From positions 124,001 to 188,000 of the forward strand of contig CAWIDT010000005.1 of assembly GCA_963834945.1 (NCBI GenBank): a DNA stretch of 64,000 nucleotides. Direction: 5' to 3'. This DNA comes from R-RK-3 sp963834945. GTDB taxonomy: Bacteria > Pseudomonadota > Alphaproteobacteria > Rhizobiales > Rhodomicrobiaceae. Below, piece after piece: positions 54,619-64,000 of the stretch (the stretch's first letter is position 1; every line of letters begins with the position of its first letter). The notes under the pieces are model-generated. The model saw only the letters and a program-made list of their open reading frames with translations, was not told the DNA's origin and made no database searches. A program made the translations under genes and the position numbers.

Positions 54619-55289
54619 TCGATGTCGATATACGGAGCGTGGCTTTTGGCGGGACGGAGGTCTTGCGCGGCGTCCGCTTCCAGCTGATGGACAGCGAAAC
54701 GCTGGCGATCCTCGGTCCGTCAGGCGTCGGCAAGACCACCTTGCTGCGCGCGATCGCGGGGCTGATCGCACCCTTCGACGGGCGGATCAGCGGAGCCGGC
54801 GAACTGGCCATGGTGTTCCAGGAGCCGACGCTGCTTCCATGGCGCAATGCGCTGGATAATCTGATGCTGACCACCGGCATCGCCCCGCAGCAAGCGCAAG
54901 CCCTGCTTGATGAGGTCGGATTAGCGGATAAGAGCGGCCACTTCCCCGGGCAGCTTTCGCTGGGCCAGCAGCGGCGCCTATCGCTCGCCCGCGCCTTCGC
55001 CGCATACCCGCGCCTGCTGCTGCTCGACGAGCCCTTCGCCTCGCTCGATGAAGCGACCGCCGCATCGATGATCGCCCTGACAGCGCGCATGCTGGCCGGC
55101 CGCACCATCGCCTGCCTGCTGGTCACACACGCCGCCGAGGAAGCGGTGGCGCTGGCGAGCCGCGCCCTGCTGATGGCGGGGCGTCCAGGCACGATGGTCG
55201 GCGAATACCGGATCGAAACGCGCCCCGGCGGGCAAAATGCGGATGCCGCGCGAGGGCTTCGCGGCGCCCTGGAAAAGACCGCGATTTAA
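54615..55289 (+). CDS. ABC ATPase, NitT/TauT-like, with SLGQ signature
   Basis: 224-residue ATPase. Walker A GPSGVGKTT, Q-loop VFQEPTLLPWRNALDNL, Walker B LLLLDEPFASLDEA and switch His LLVTHAAEEA are standard. The signature is LSLGQQRRLSLARAF, with Leu in place of the first Gly of LSGGQ, a substitution in the motif that contacts ATP gamma-phosphate. It could slow hydrolysis, but SLGQ variants are known in active members. It overlaps the permease and converges on the ABC-2 permease gene 5 bases away. Confidence 0.87.
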   Translation: MIDVDIRSVAFGGTEVLRGVRFQLMDSETLAILGPSGVGKTTLLRAIAGLIAPFDGRISGAGELAMVFQEPTLLPWRNALDNLMLTTGIAPQQAQALLDEVGLADKSGHFPGQLSLGQQRRLSLARAFAAYPRLLLLDEPFASLDEATAASMIALTARMLAGRTIACLLVTHAAEEAVALASRALLMAGRPGTMVGEYRIETRPGGQNADAARGLRGALEKTAI

Positions 55290-55294
55290 TATCC

Positions 55295-56094
55295 TCACGC
55301 ACCCGCGCCCGCCTTGCCCCGGATCATGCCCCGGCTCGGGTCGTAGCCGCGCAGGGCGCCAGCCATGAAGATTGCAAAGGCCAGCGTCGTCCAGCCGAGC
55401 GCGGGAGCGTTAAGCTGGCCATAAAGCGCAAAGCGGATCAGTTCCACCGCTTGCGAGAAGGGGTTCGCCGCGCACACATCACGCAGAAGCGGGGAGCTTT
55501 CCCCCATCTTCCAGAGCGGATACAGCGCCGTGGAAAGGAAAAACATCGGAAAGATGACGAAATTCATCACCCCGGCAAAATTCTCCAGCCGGTCGATGGT
55601 CGAGGACAGCAACAGGCCGAGCGACCCGAGCATCAGCCCCGAGACGACGAGCGCCGGCAGCACGAACAGATAGCCGCTCCAGGGCAGGACAATGCCGGTC
55701 GCCGCCGCGATGGCGAGGAATACGTAGACCTGAAGGACCGAAATCATGCAGCCGGCGACGATTTTGGAGAACAAAAGCCACCAGCGTGGCAGCGGGCTGG
55801 TCAGCAACAGCCGCATCGAACCCATCTCCCGGTCATAAACCAGCGACAGCGACGATTGCATGCCGTTGAAAAGCTGGATCATGCCGCATAGTCCCGGCAC
55901 GATATAGACCTCATAGGTGATGTAAGTCTGATAGGGCGGCATGATCGACAGGCCGAGGGCGGCGCGGAACCCGGCCGCGAACACGATCAGCCAGACCAGC
56001 GGGCGCACCAGCGCCGCGATGAAACGCTCGCGCTGGGTGATGAAGCGCAGGGCCTCGCGCCAGACGATCGCCGTGAGCGCGACGAACCAGGCGT

Positions 56095-56098
<4 letters not shown>
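55295..56098 (-). CDS. ABC-2 type permease of the PQQ-alcohol dehydrogenase system
   Basis: 267-residue ABC-2 membrane protein with six helices (FIAALVRPLVWLIVFAAGFR, SKIVAGCMISVLQVYVFLAI, FAGVMNFVIFPMFFLSTALY). The conserved YDREMGSMRLLLTSPLPRWW loop is the ABC-2 signature. ATG 56098 overlaps the stop of the ATPase gene by 4 bases. The family is defined by linkage to PQQ alcohol dehydrogenases and probably exports or inserts something across the inner membrane. Substrate unknown. Confidence 0.88.
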
Positions 56099-56817
<719 letters not shown>

Positions 56818-56887
56818 GAAGCCCTCGGCGGCGGCAGGCAGCAAACACCGCCGCTGCGTCGCTGCAACCACCGTTTGGATCGATGCC

Positions 56888-57014
56888 CTAGACCATGCTC
56901 GCTTCAAACGGAAGCGGTCATGCCCTAGATTTCTTTGTTTCCGCACGATTTTTCGGGAAACCGGTGTCCATCCCCGCCTTCGCGGGGACATGCTTTTTCC
57001 CGATCGTGCTCTAG
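56888..57014 (+). repeat. CTAGAGC-type dispersed repeat, variant copy C
   Basis: Bounded by CTAG at 56888 and 57011. It contains a GCTTC...GAAGC hairpin, then TTTCTTTGTTTCCGCACGA, AAACCGGTGTCCATCCCCGC and an ending CGATCGTGCTCTAG. The right end matches the 161-bp elements, while the centre matches 9826-9930 and 40425-40552. This shows that the two repeat families share ends and may be mosaic. Confidence 0.65.
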
Positions 57015-57074
57015 CAAGCTGCCCCCACAGAGCAGCTTGCGTCAAGAACAACCATCGCGCAGTGCGCTTGCCCG

Positions 57075-57374
57075 CTATTTCGGCGGCTGCTTCGTACCGG
57101 TCATCGCATCATCGGCCGGGCAGTCGCCCGCTTTCATCGGCGGAACAGCCTCGTTCATCGCCTGTGTCGGCGGCTGCTGCTTCTGCTTGTCGCCCGCTTC
57201 AGTCTTGGGCGGGCAGCCGGGCTTCATCGGTGCCACCTGGCTGCCGACGGCCGGTGTCGGCTCGGTGCCGGATTTCGGCTGGTCCTGTGCTTGCAGCGAG
57301 GCGGCAGGCACGATTGCCAAGCCGGCAACGGCCAGCATCAGCACGCGCCAATCGGCGCAAAATATCGGACGCAT
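57075..57374 (-). CDS. Small exported Pro/Cys-containing protein
   Basis: 99 residues with a signal peptide (VLMLAVAGLAIVPAASLQAQ). The mature part is disordered in appearance, rich in Pro, Lys, Gln and Thr, with two copies of a PMKxG-Cys element: APMKPGCPPKTEAGDKQ and VPPMKAGDCPADDAM. I do not recognise a family. It is flanked by the repeat at 56888 and by the gfa promoter region, with no co-directional partner. The duplicated Met-Lys-Gly-Cys-Pro unit with nearby acidic residues could bind a metal or form a disulfide; this is speculation. Confidence 0.5.
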   Translation of the reverse strand: MRPIFCADWRVLMLAVAGLAIVPAASLQAQDQPKSGTEPTPAVGSQVAPMKPGCPPKTEAGDKQKQQPPTQAMNEAVPPMKAGDCPADDAMTGTKQPPK

Positions 57375-57728
57375 GAGCGTACTCCCTGAATTTTCAAGAT
57401 TATTGTCGGCTTTATTGCCGCCAGGAGAAGCGCCGAAGGTCGTTCATTGTTCCCCTATATTTGATCGTCCAAGCCGAGGGCTAAAATCAGACAAATATAA
57501 CTGCATCGCCCCACGGCCAGCGCGCTTTCTCCCGCAAGACATCGGATGCCGCCGTAAGTTATGGACGTGTAAGGACTATTAGAAGATTTATCCGTGCCTG
57601 CGTTTCACGGAGCTATTGAAATTTGGAAACTAATCCAGCCCGGCACCCCGTGTTAAAATGACCTTTAAAATCGCAAAAGGAAACGTTGCTTTTCCTGATA
57701 CTCAATAACGTGTGGGAGGATGTAGACG
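57375..57728. promoter_or_regulatory. AT-richer region ahead of gfa
   Basis: 354 bases with no supported gene, noticeably more AT-rich than average from about 57,580. An inverted repeat AGGAAA (57678-57683) and TTTCCT (57691-57696) lies about 30 bases before the gfa start and could be an operator. GTGGGAGGATG (57712-57722) contains the ribosome site. TTGAAATTTGGAAACTAATCC near 57,616 is a possible promoter element. Confidence 0.4.
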
Positions 57729-58301
57729 ATGAGCGTATCGATTCACCCGGCTGTCGACAATGGCGTCCATCAGGGCACCTCCGGCTTCAGCGGCGGCAAG
57801 CTCTATTGCAACTGCGACAATGACCGCGTCGAGGTCACGGTGTCGAACAATACCGCCCACAATCATGTTTGCGGCTGCAGCAAGTGCTGGAAGCCAGCCG
57901 GCGCGACCTTTGCGCAGATCGCGGTGACACCGCGCAGCGGCGTGGAGATTACGGCCAACGGCGACAAGCTGGCCATCGTCGATTCATCGGCGGCGATCCA
58001 GCGCCATGCCTGCCGGGACTGCGGCACGCATATGGTCGGCCGTATCGAAAACACCGCCCATCCGTTCTACGGGCTGGACTTCGTTCATACCGAGCTATCG
58101 CCGCAGCAGGGATGGTCGGCGCCCGAATTTGCCGCTTTCGTCTCCTCGGTGATCGAAACCGGCACCCCGCCATCGATGATGGACGGCATTCGCGCGCGCC
58201 TCACCGAACTCGGCCTGCCGCCCTATGATTGCCTGTCACCGGCGCTCATGGACGCAATCGCGACGCATGTCGCGAAATCCAGGGGCGTGCTGGCTGCTTA
58301 A
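57729..58301 (+). CDS. gfa: Glutathione-dependent formaldehyde-activating enzyme
   Basis: Zinc protein proposed to speed condensation of formaldehyde with glutathione to S-hydroxymethylglutathione. 190 residues, ATG 57729 after GGAGG. Zinc cysteines: YCNCDND, HVCGCSKCWKPAG and HACRDCGTHMVG, with the Gfa-specific continuation NTAHPFYGLDFVHTELS and PPYDCLSPALMDAIATHV. The length and C-terminus match full Gfa, not just the generic GFA domain. Its place beside xoxF suggests detoxification of the formaldehyde that XoxF would yield. The dehydrogenase and hydrolase that finish the route are not in the window. Confidence 0.9.
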   Translation: MSVSIHPAVDNGVHQGTSGFSGGKLYCNCDNDRVEVTVSNNTAHNHVCGCSKCWKPAGATFAQIAVTPRSGVEITANGDKLAIVDSSAAIQRHACRDCGTHMVGRIENTAHPFYGLDFVHTELSPQQGWSAPEFAAFVSSVIETGTPPSMMDGIRARLTELGLPPYDCLSPALMDAIATHVAKSRGVLAA

Positions 58302-58321
58302 GCGGCCATCTCTTAGTTCAG

Positions 58322-58363
58322 TCGCCCCGGACACCGCGAAAGCAGATCCGGGGCGATCTTTTT
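58322..58363 (+). terminator. Intrinsic terminator after gfa
   Basis: TCGCCCCGGA (58322-58331) and TCCGGGGCGA (58347-58356) form a perfect 10-bp stem with a 15-base loop, followed by TCTTTTT. Lies 21 bases after the gfa stop. The strongest intrinsic terminator in the window. Confidence 0.88.
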
Positions 58364-58797
58364 GTGGCTGAGGTTCGAGGCGGAAAAAGGCCGAATTACC
58401 GGCTCATAGCGGCGACGGCGTCGCTCCAACCTTTTCAAGAATCAAACAGCTCCCGGTCGACCGGCTTCGGTCCCCCCCGGAAGTGATTGGCGCGTTTTCC
58501 AGACAAAAGCGCGTAAGCCACGGTCAATTTGCCGCTTCCCGGATTGTCAATAACTGGCTCAGCTTTTGCAAGGGAGCGCTGTGCTATCCTCCTCGCCGGA
58601 GACGCGTCATTTGCACCGCCAACCTGTCGTTATGGCGAAATCGGCGGTTACCATAATCTATCCTTTTGACGCGGGTCTTATAATATCGGCTATGTATAGC
58701 AGAATGCGTCAAGGGAGAGCGGTGAGCCGGTACGAGAGCGCGCTTCGCGTGATACATAGCCGGACTCACCCCTGCAATCGGGTGAATGGGGCGATTG
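58364..58797. other. Gene-poor, AT-richer gap
   Basis: About 430 bases with no defensible gene. AT content rises around 58,620-58,700, where TTTTGACG and TATAATATCGG occur but with poor mutual spacing. It presumably holds the promoter of the methyltransferase gene. A 17-base stretch near 58445 (AACAGCTCCCGGTCGAC) is identical to one inside the DnaJ-like gene near 59574. Confidence 0.4.
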
Positions 58798-59469
58798 ATG
58801 ATCGATATTGGGCGGCACGTTAGATCCTTCGTTAAAGACTTCTCGATGGCGACGGGGATCTTCGATCAGAAATTCTTCAAAGTTTACAATTATATGTATG
58901 AGCCGACCCAGCTCATCGCCCTTACCGAATGCATAAGATCGGTTCGTGATGTTCCGGGATCCTTTGTTGAGGCCGGTTGCGCCTATGGCGCCACCACCGC
59001 TTTTCTCAATCGGTTCATGGACAATCTGGGTCTGGACCGGCCGTATTACGCGATAGACACGTTTTCCGGTTTTGCCGACGAACACTCGGACTATGAAATT
59101 CACCAGCGCGGCAAACCGTCAGGACTGCGTCGTGAGTTCACCGAGAACAAGAAATCATGGTTCGACAGAAGCATGAAAATGCACAAGCTCGCGCGCGTGA
59201 GGAGCATCCAGGCAGACATCACGCAATTCGACTTTTCTTCTGTCGCGCCCATCGCGTTCTGTCTTCTGGACGTGGACCTCTATCAGCCGATACGCGACGC
59301 GCTTCCCAAAATCCACGCTGCCATGTCGCCGGGCGGAATCATCGTTATCGACGATTGCAAGCCCGACAATATTTGGGACGGTGCGCTTCAGGCGTATGAA
59401 GAATACGTTCGCGATAAACAGCTTCTCCGCGAAATCAAATGCGAAAAACTTGGGATCATAAGGACATAG
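58798..59469 (+). CDS. TylF/MycF-family class I methyltransferase-like protein
   Basis: About 223 residues from ATG 58798 (MIDIGRHVRSFVKDF); an in-frame ATG at 58786 is also possible. SAM-binding motif SFVEAGCAYGATTAF, then PYYAIDTFSGFADEH, and the metal-dependent O-methyltransferase acidic pair region CLLDVDLYQPIRDAL with IIVIDDCKPDNIWDG. This matches macrocin O-methyltransferase-type enzymes that methylate sugars of natural products or surface glycans. It is isolated, lower in GC than its neighbours, and convergent with the DnaJ-like gene, consistent with acquisition by transfer. Substrate unknown. Confidence 0.75.
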   Translation: MIDIGRHVRSFVKDFSMATGIFDQKFFKVYNYMYEPTQLIALTECIRSVRDVPGSFVEAGCAYGATTAFLNRFMDNLGLDRPYYAIDTFSGFADEHSDYEIHQRGKPSGLRREFTENKKSWFDRSMKMHKLARVRSIQADITQFDFSSVAPIAFCLLDVDLYQPIRDALPKIHAAMSPGGIIVIDDCKPDNIWDGALQAYEEYVRDKQLLREIKCEKLGIIRT

Positions 59470-59502
59470 ACCGCAACGGAGCATCTTGGGCGGTCGCGAG
59501 GT

Positions 59503-60405
59503 CTATATGGATTCCTTCAGCTTGGCCCGGGGGTCGTAGGTGTGGGCCTCGCTCCAAATCTCCATGAAGTCGAACAGCTCCCGGTCGACGCGCGGCGGCA
59601 GCACGATGCGCAGTTTCACCAGCTGGTCGCCGGTATTGCCGGTTTGCGCGTTCCTTACGCCCTTGCCGCGCAGACGGAGCACCTGCCCGCTTGAAGCGCT
59701 TTTGGGAACGGTAATGGCGACGCGCCCGTTGATGGTCGGCGCCTCCACCTTCGCGCCAAGCACCGCCTCGTAAACGGCGATCGGCAGGTCGAGCACGATG
59801 TCATCGCCGTCGCGGTCGAAAAAGGGGTGCGGACGGATTTTCAGCTCGATCAGCGCATCGCCGGCTTGGCCGCGCCCGACGCCCGGTCCGCCCTTTCCCT
59901 TCAGCCGCAGCACCTGCCCCTGCACGACGCCGGACGGCACGTTGATGTCGAGCGTCTCCCCTTCGGGCAAAAGCACGCGTTTCTTCACGCCGTTGACGGC
60001 TTCGAGAAATTCGATCTCCAGGTGATAGCGGTAATCCATACCGCGCATGTTGAAGCCGCCGCCACCGGAGGCGCCCGCTCCGGACCGGCCGAAGAAATCG
60101 CCGAAGATGTCGCCGAAATCGCCGAAATTGTCGGCGGGACGATAGCGTTGTCCCGTTCCGGCGTCGCTGTAGACGGTCTCGCGCCCGCTGGCATCGATCT
60201 CGCCCGCATCGTAGCGCCGGCGCTTTTCGGGATCGCCGAGAATGTCGAATGCGGCGGACACCCGCTTGAAGGTTTCCTCAGCCGCCGAATTGCCCGGATT
60301 TCGATCGGGATGGAATTCCTTCGCCATCTTGCGGTACGCGCCGCGAATTTCATCATGGCTGGCGCTGCGCTTCACACTCAGGATTTGATATAGGTCTTCG
60401 TTCAT
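59503..60405 (-). CDS. DnaJ/CbpA-type co-chaperone
   Basis: 300-residue class B J-protein. The J-domain is MNEDLYQILSVKRSASHDEI, with HPD in KEFHPDRNPGN, followed by a Gly/Phe-rich linker (FGDFFGRSGAGASGGGGFNM) and two C-terminal substrate-binding domains (LPEGETLDINVPSGVVQGQV; APTINGRVAITVPKSASSGQ). There are no zinc-finger Cys repeats, so it is CbpA-like and not DnaJ itself. It would stimulate DnaK ATPase. The linker is Gly-rich with few charges. It stands alone on the minus strand, with a 126-base gap to ppx. Confidence 0.9.
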   Translation of the reverse strand: MNEDLYQILSVKRSASHDEIRGAYRKMAKEFHPDRNPGNSAAEETFKRVSAAFDILGDPEKRRRYDAGEIDASGRETVYSDAGTGQRYRPADNFGDFGDIFGDFFGRSGAGASGGGGFNMRGMDYRYHLEIEFLEAVNGVKKRVLLPEGETLDINVPSGVVQGQVLRLKGKGGPGVGRGQAGDALIELKIRPHPFFDRDGDDIVLDLPIAVYEAVLGAKVEAPTINGRVAITVPKSASSGQVLRLRGKGVRNAQTGNTGDQLVKLRIVLPPRVDRELFDFMEIWSEAHTYDPRAKLKESI

Positions 60406-60531
60406 CTCTTCCGCAACTCACTCTGCGCCGAGGCTAATATTGGACAGTGATTAGGGCATGAGCGCGAATGCGTGAAGCGGCACGACGCGCATGATCCCTT
60501 CAACTTGTCCTTAGCGCCCCGTAGCGCGGCT

Positions 60532-62097
60532 TCATTCACGCGAGACAAACGCGCGCAAAATCGATTTCGCTGGGCTCCGTTTCGGCTCAATGCGTATTTC
60601 AGGCTCAGAATTCAGCAATAAGGCGAGCACCTTAAAGCGCCGGCGGAGTTCCTCGCCGTCCAGCGCTTCAAGTTTAGCAGGCAATTCTAACACCAGATTA
60701 CCCTTATTGTATCCTATGGTTGTCTGGCTGATAATCCCCGGCATATTTATCGAGAGCTTGCTGGCAAAGCGCGCCGCGGTCCCCAGGATTTGCGCGCGGC
60801 GGTTGGATGAGCGGCCGGTCAGCTTGCGCAGCGCCGGGCTGAATTCGCCGATCAATGTGCGTTCATGGCTATAATAGACCGCGAGCGCCAGATAGGCGCG
60901 GCCCGGATGATCGACGCCCATGAAAGAGGACTGTGCGATCAGCCCGAGCGCTTTTTCGCCGCGATAATCGGGATGGCCGCGCCAGCCGACATCGAACAGC
61001 AGGCAGGCTGCCTCGCGCAGGCGGGTTTCCTCCGGCGTTTCGGCGAGGTCCGGCGCTTGGAACAGGCCGTCGGTCCAGCCGAACAGCTCATAGCCATAGT
61101 CGAACGAGCGGGCGCGCCGCGCCGCCATTTCCTCGCACGCCGAAATCAGCGGATCGAGCGTTCGCTCCGCCGCCGGCAGGTTCTCGTAAAGCAGTCCTTC
61201 GCGCACGCCGCAGGCCGAGAAGATCACCTCGGACGGCTTCACCATGTCGACGAGCCGCTTCAGCAGCAGAAGGCCGTAGGGCAGCATTTCCCGCCGTTCG
61301 CGCGAAATCGTGCTGAGATGTTTGACGCTGGGATTGCGGCCGGTGACGCTGGCATACAGGGCATCGATCTGCTTCGGCGTCATCACATAGTGGTGCATGA
61401 TGCTGAGCGGATAGTTGGTTTCCATCATGTTGAGGCGCGCGACCGAACGCCATGTGCCGCCGATCGCATAGAAAGGCCGCCCGGCGCCCTTCGCCAGCCA
61501 CGCGACCGTCCCCAGATGCTTGTCGATATAGGCGGAAGCATTGGCAAAATCGTTGCCGGCGACCTCCATGAGATTGAGGCTCCCCAGCGGCACCGAGGTT
61601 TCGCCGAGGACGTCCCTGCCCTTCAGATTGATGAGTTCCAGGCTGCCGCCGCCCAGATCGCCGGCAAAGCCATCGGGGTCGATAAAGCCCGACGCGATAC
61701 CGGCGGCGGCCAGCTCGGCCTCTTCCCGTCCCTCAAGGATGCGGATGGCGCAGCCGCAACAGGCCTCGGCCTCGGCAATGAAATCGCGCCCGTTGGTGGC
61801 GCTGCGCACCGCCTCCGTCGCGAAGGCGAGGCACCGCGTCACGCCGACATGCTCGTTGATAGCACGGAAGCGGCGCAACGCCTGTAGGGCCCGCTCCATC
61901 GCCCGCTTGTTCAGCCCACCCTCGGGCGTGCGCTTGCGGCCGAGCCCGCAAAGCAGCTTCTCGTTGAAGATCGGCGTCGGGCTTCGCACTTCGTCTTCGA
62001 AAACGACGAGGCGGATGGAGTTGGAGCCGATATCGATAATTGCGATGGGGTTGGCGGAGTGCGTGAAAATTTTGACTCTGCGGTCCATTCCGCTCAA
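60532..62097 (-). CDS. ppx: Exopolyphosphatase / guanosine pentaphosphatase (Ppx/GppA)
   Basis: ASKHA-fold phosphatase removing terminal phosphates from polyphosphate. 521 residues. Phosphate-1 loop NPIAIIDIGSNSIRLVVFED, catalytic region GREEAELAAAGIASGF, phosphate-2 FAGDLGGGSLELINL and a C-terminal HD-like domain (LREAACLLFDVGWRGHPDYR). ATG 62097 overlaps the ppk stop by 4 bases (ATGA), so synthesis and breakdown of polyphosphate are translated together. The frame is intact. Confidence 0.92.
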   Translation of the reverse strand: MSGMDRRVKIFTHSANPIAIIDIGSNSIRLVVFEDEVRSPTPIFNEKLLCGLGRKRTPEGGLNKRAMERALQALRRFRAINEHVGVTRCLAFATEAVRSATNGRDFIAEAEACCGCAIRILEGREEAELAAAGIASGFIDPDGFAGDLGGGSLELINLKGRDVLGETSVPLGSLNLMEVAGNDFANASAYIDKHLGTVAWLAKGAGRPFYAIGGTWRSVARLNMMETNYPLSIMHHYVMTPKQIDALYASVTGRNPSVKHLSTISRERREMLPYGLLLLKRLVDMVKPSEVIFSACGVREGLLYENLPAAERTLDPLISACEEMAARRARSFDYGYELFGWTDGLFQAPDLAETPEETRLREAACLLFDVGWRGHPDYRGEKALGLIAQSSFMGVDHPGRAYLALAVYYSHERTLIGEFSPALRKLTGRSSNRRAQILGTAARFASKLSINMPGIISQTTIGYNKGNLVLELPAKLEALDGEELRRRFKVLALLLNSEPEIRIEPKRSPAKSILRAFVSRE

Positions 62098-64000
62098 TCG
62101 ATCACATCTTGAGCGCCACCGACGAAGACACGAGGCGGAAAGCTGTCCGCCAATGCTTCGCCCCGCCCGGATAGACTGGGATTGGTCATGAAATATTCGT
62201 GCGCGTTGAAAGGTTCCTCGCCGGGATCGGGCCGCACGCGCACCGAAGCGCCGTCGGCAAGGATGCGCCAGCTCTGCTGATTGTCCTTCAGGTTGGCCGC
62301 CATGATCTGCCCGAGAACCTGCTCATGCACAGTGGGATTTTTGATAGGTACCATAGCCTCTACGCGCCTGTCGAGGTTACGCTGCATCATATCCGCAGAA
62401 CTGATATAGACATGCGCATCCGGCGAGGGAAGACTTCGCCCTCCGCCGAAACAATAGATGCGGCCATGCTCCAAGAAGCGGCCGACGATACTCTTGATCC
62501 GGATATTCTCCGACAGGCCCGGCACGCCCGGACGCAGGCAGCAGATGCCGCGCACGATCAGCTCGATATGCACGCCCGCGAGGCTGGCTTCGTACAGCGC
62601 GTCGATGATACCCGGATCGACCAGCGCATTCATCTTCATCCAGATCACAGCCGGCCGGCCCGCCCGCGCATGGCCGATTTCCTCATGGATGTGCCGCATC
62701 ACCAGCGCGCGGATGCCGCCTGGCGAGGTCGCCATGACCTCCAGTTCGGCGGGCTCGGAATAGCCGGTGATGAAATTGAACAGCCGCGTCACGTCGCGGC
62801 CGAGCGCCGGGTCGGCGGTGAAGAATGACAGGTCCGTATATACCCGTGCGGTCTGCGGATGGTAATTGCCGGTGCCGAGATGGCAATAGGTACGCAGCTC
62901 GCCGCCTTCACGGCGCATCACCTGTCCGAGCTTGGCATGCGTTTTGAGCTGCATGAAGCCGAATACGACGTTGACGCCCGCCTTTTCCAGATCGCGCGCC
63001 ACCTTCAGATTGGCTTCCTCGTCGAACCGCGCCTTGATTTCCACCAGCGCCGTCACGAGCTTGCCCGCCTCGGCGGCTTCCCGCAGCGCCTCGACGATGG
63101 GCGAGGTGCGGCCGGTGCGGTAGAGCGTCCATTTGATCGCCACGACATCGGGGTCCGCCGCCGCCTGGCGCAGATACTGCACCACCACGTCGAACGCCTC
63201 GTAAGGATGGTGGACGATGATGTCCTTCTGCCTGATCGCGGCAAAGCAATCGCCGCCGGATTCGCGGATGCGCTCGGGAAAGCGGATCACGAAAGGCTTG
63301 AATTGCAGGTCCTGCCGCTCATTGACGATGAGCTGCGACACATCCGACAGCGCCAGCAAGCCTTCCTGCACCGACACTTCGTTGGGCTCGACCTCAAGTT
63401 CCTGCTGCACGAAACGGCGCAGCGAACCGGGCATCGACGCCTCGATCTCCAGCCGGATGACCGACCCGCGCCGGCGCTTCTTGAGCGCGGCCTCGAAGGT
63501 CAGCACCAGATCTTCGGCCTTCTCGCTGATTTCCAGCTCGCTGTCGCGCAGCACCCGGAAGCCGCCGATGCCGTTCACCTCATAGCCCTGGAACAGCCGC
63601 TCGGCAAAGCTGGCGACCAGCGATTCCAGCCGGATGAAGCGGATCGGCGGATGCATCGTCCTTCGCCCGGCCATCCTCCGGCGGCAGCCGGATGAAACGG
63701 TCGAGCTGGCTCGGGATCGGCAGGATGCTGTGCATTACCGCGTCCGGCGTATCCTTCTTCTGGCATTCCAGTCCGAGCACGAAGCCCTTCGTCGGAATGA
63801 AGGGAAAGGGATGCGCCGGATCGATGGCGATCGGCGTCAGGATCGGGAAGATGTGGCTCATGAAATGCGGTTCGAGCCACTCCCGCTCATGCTTGCGCAG
63901 ATGCTTGGGGTCAACGATGGTGATGCCGTTCTGGTCCAGCTCAGCCTTCAGCGTCGCCCAGTTCTGCTGCTGATGCTGGGTGAGCGAGGCGACCATCTCG
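62094..64000 (-). CDS. ppk: Polyphosphate kinase 1, 5' end beyond the window, one frame break
   Basis: Membrane-associated kinase forming polyphosphate from ATP. About 635 of ~700 residues are present. The upstream piece has EREWLEPHFMSHIFPILTPI, followed by the phospholipase-D-like catalytic domains: HHPYEAFDVVVQYLRQAAAD, TGNYHPQTARVYTDLSFFTA, ARAGRPAVIWMKMNALVDPG and a C-terminal HVYISSADMMQRNLDRRVEA. Conserved catalytic His lie in HLGTGNYHP and in FLEHGRIYCFGGG. A single-base break near 63,660 splits the frame after IRLPPEDGR. It overlaps ppx by ATGA. Confidence 0.9.

Noticed and set aside
58620..58700. Promoter TTGACG/TATAAT before the methyltransferase
   Set aside because: The two hexamers are only about 7 bases apart, so they cannot form one sigma70 promoter.

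Overview
The window is GC-rich DNA from an alphaproteobacterium. The evidence is the complex I block nuoE-N followed by birA, rnj, mce and a DUF1467 gene, the lolD/lolC/proS trio, the paired ppk and ppx genes, and a quinoprotein (XoxF) methanol-oxidation cluster with the full accessory set seen in alphaproteobacterial methylotrophs. I cannot name a genus with confidence.

Layout. 1-1052: 3' part of a UDP-ManNAc dehydrogenase gene. 1329-7194 (minus): a seven-gene, tightly overlapping operon of a NitT/TauT-type ABC importer, two short-chain dehydrogenases, a creatininase-family amidohydrolase and a ureohydrolase. A divergent LysR regulator and a second ureohydrolase follow on the plus strand to 9379. 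9371-12870 (minus): DUF1467, mce, rnj, birA. 12881-25630 (minus): nuoN to nuoE, with two extra genes between nuoF and nuoG; nuoA-D are absent. 25646-29449 (minus): SRPBCC protein, lolD, lolC, proS. 29675-30274: phasin-like protein. 30628-40420 (plus): a complete selenocysteine formate dehydrogenase locus, fdoG (in-frame UGA with SECIS), fdoH, fdoI, fdhE, selA, a Sel1-repeat gene, selB and tRNA-Sec. 40564-41740: an unknown protein and a cupin. 41908-56817: the lanthanide-type methanol dehydrogenase xoxF with xoxG, xoxJ, a CXXCW protein, SoxYZ-like carrier, relay-system metallohydrolase, beta-propeller protein, a pentapeptide-repeat protein, three solute-binding proteins (xoxJ included) and two further ABC systems. 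57729-58301: gfa. 58798-64000: a TylF-like methyltransferase, a DnaJ-type protein, ppx, and ppk (cut by the window end).

Functionally the right half reads as a C1 oxidation island. XoxF/XoxG oxidise methanol in the periplasm, Gfa could capture formaldehyde on glutathione, and the Tat-exported Sec formate dehydrogenase passes formate electrons to quinone. The genes that make its active-site selenocysteine (selA, selB, tRNA-Sec) lie in the same operon-like run; selD and the PQQ biosynthesis genes are not in the window.

Quality warning. About 45 single-base frame disruptions break otherwise conserved genes. They are dense between about 3 and 25.6 kb (worst in the nuo genes) and nearly absent from 30.6 to 50.8 kb. 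In most cases where I resolved the site, deleting one base restores the conserved protein, so I treat these genes as intact in the organism and give corrected spans. Dispersed palindromic repeats of at least three families sit between the operons.
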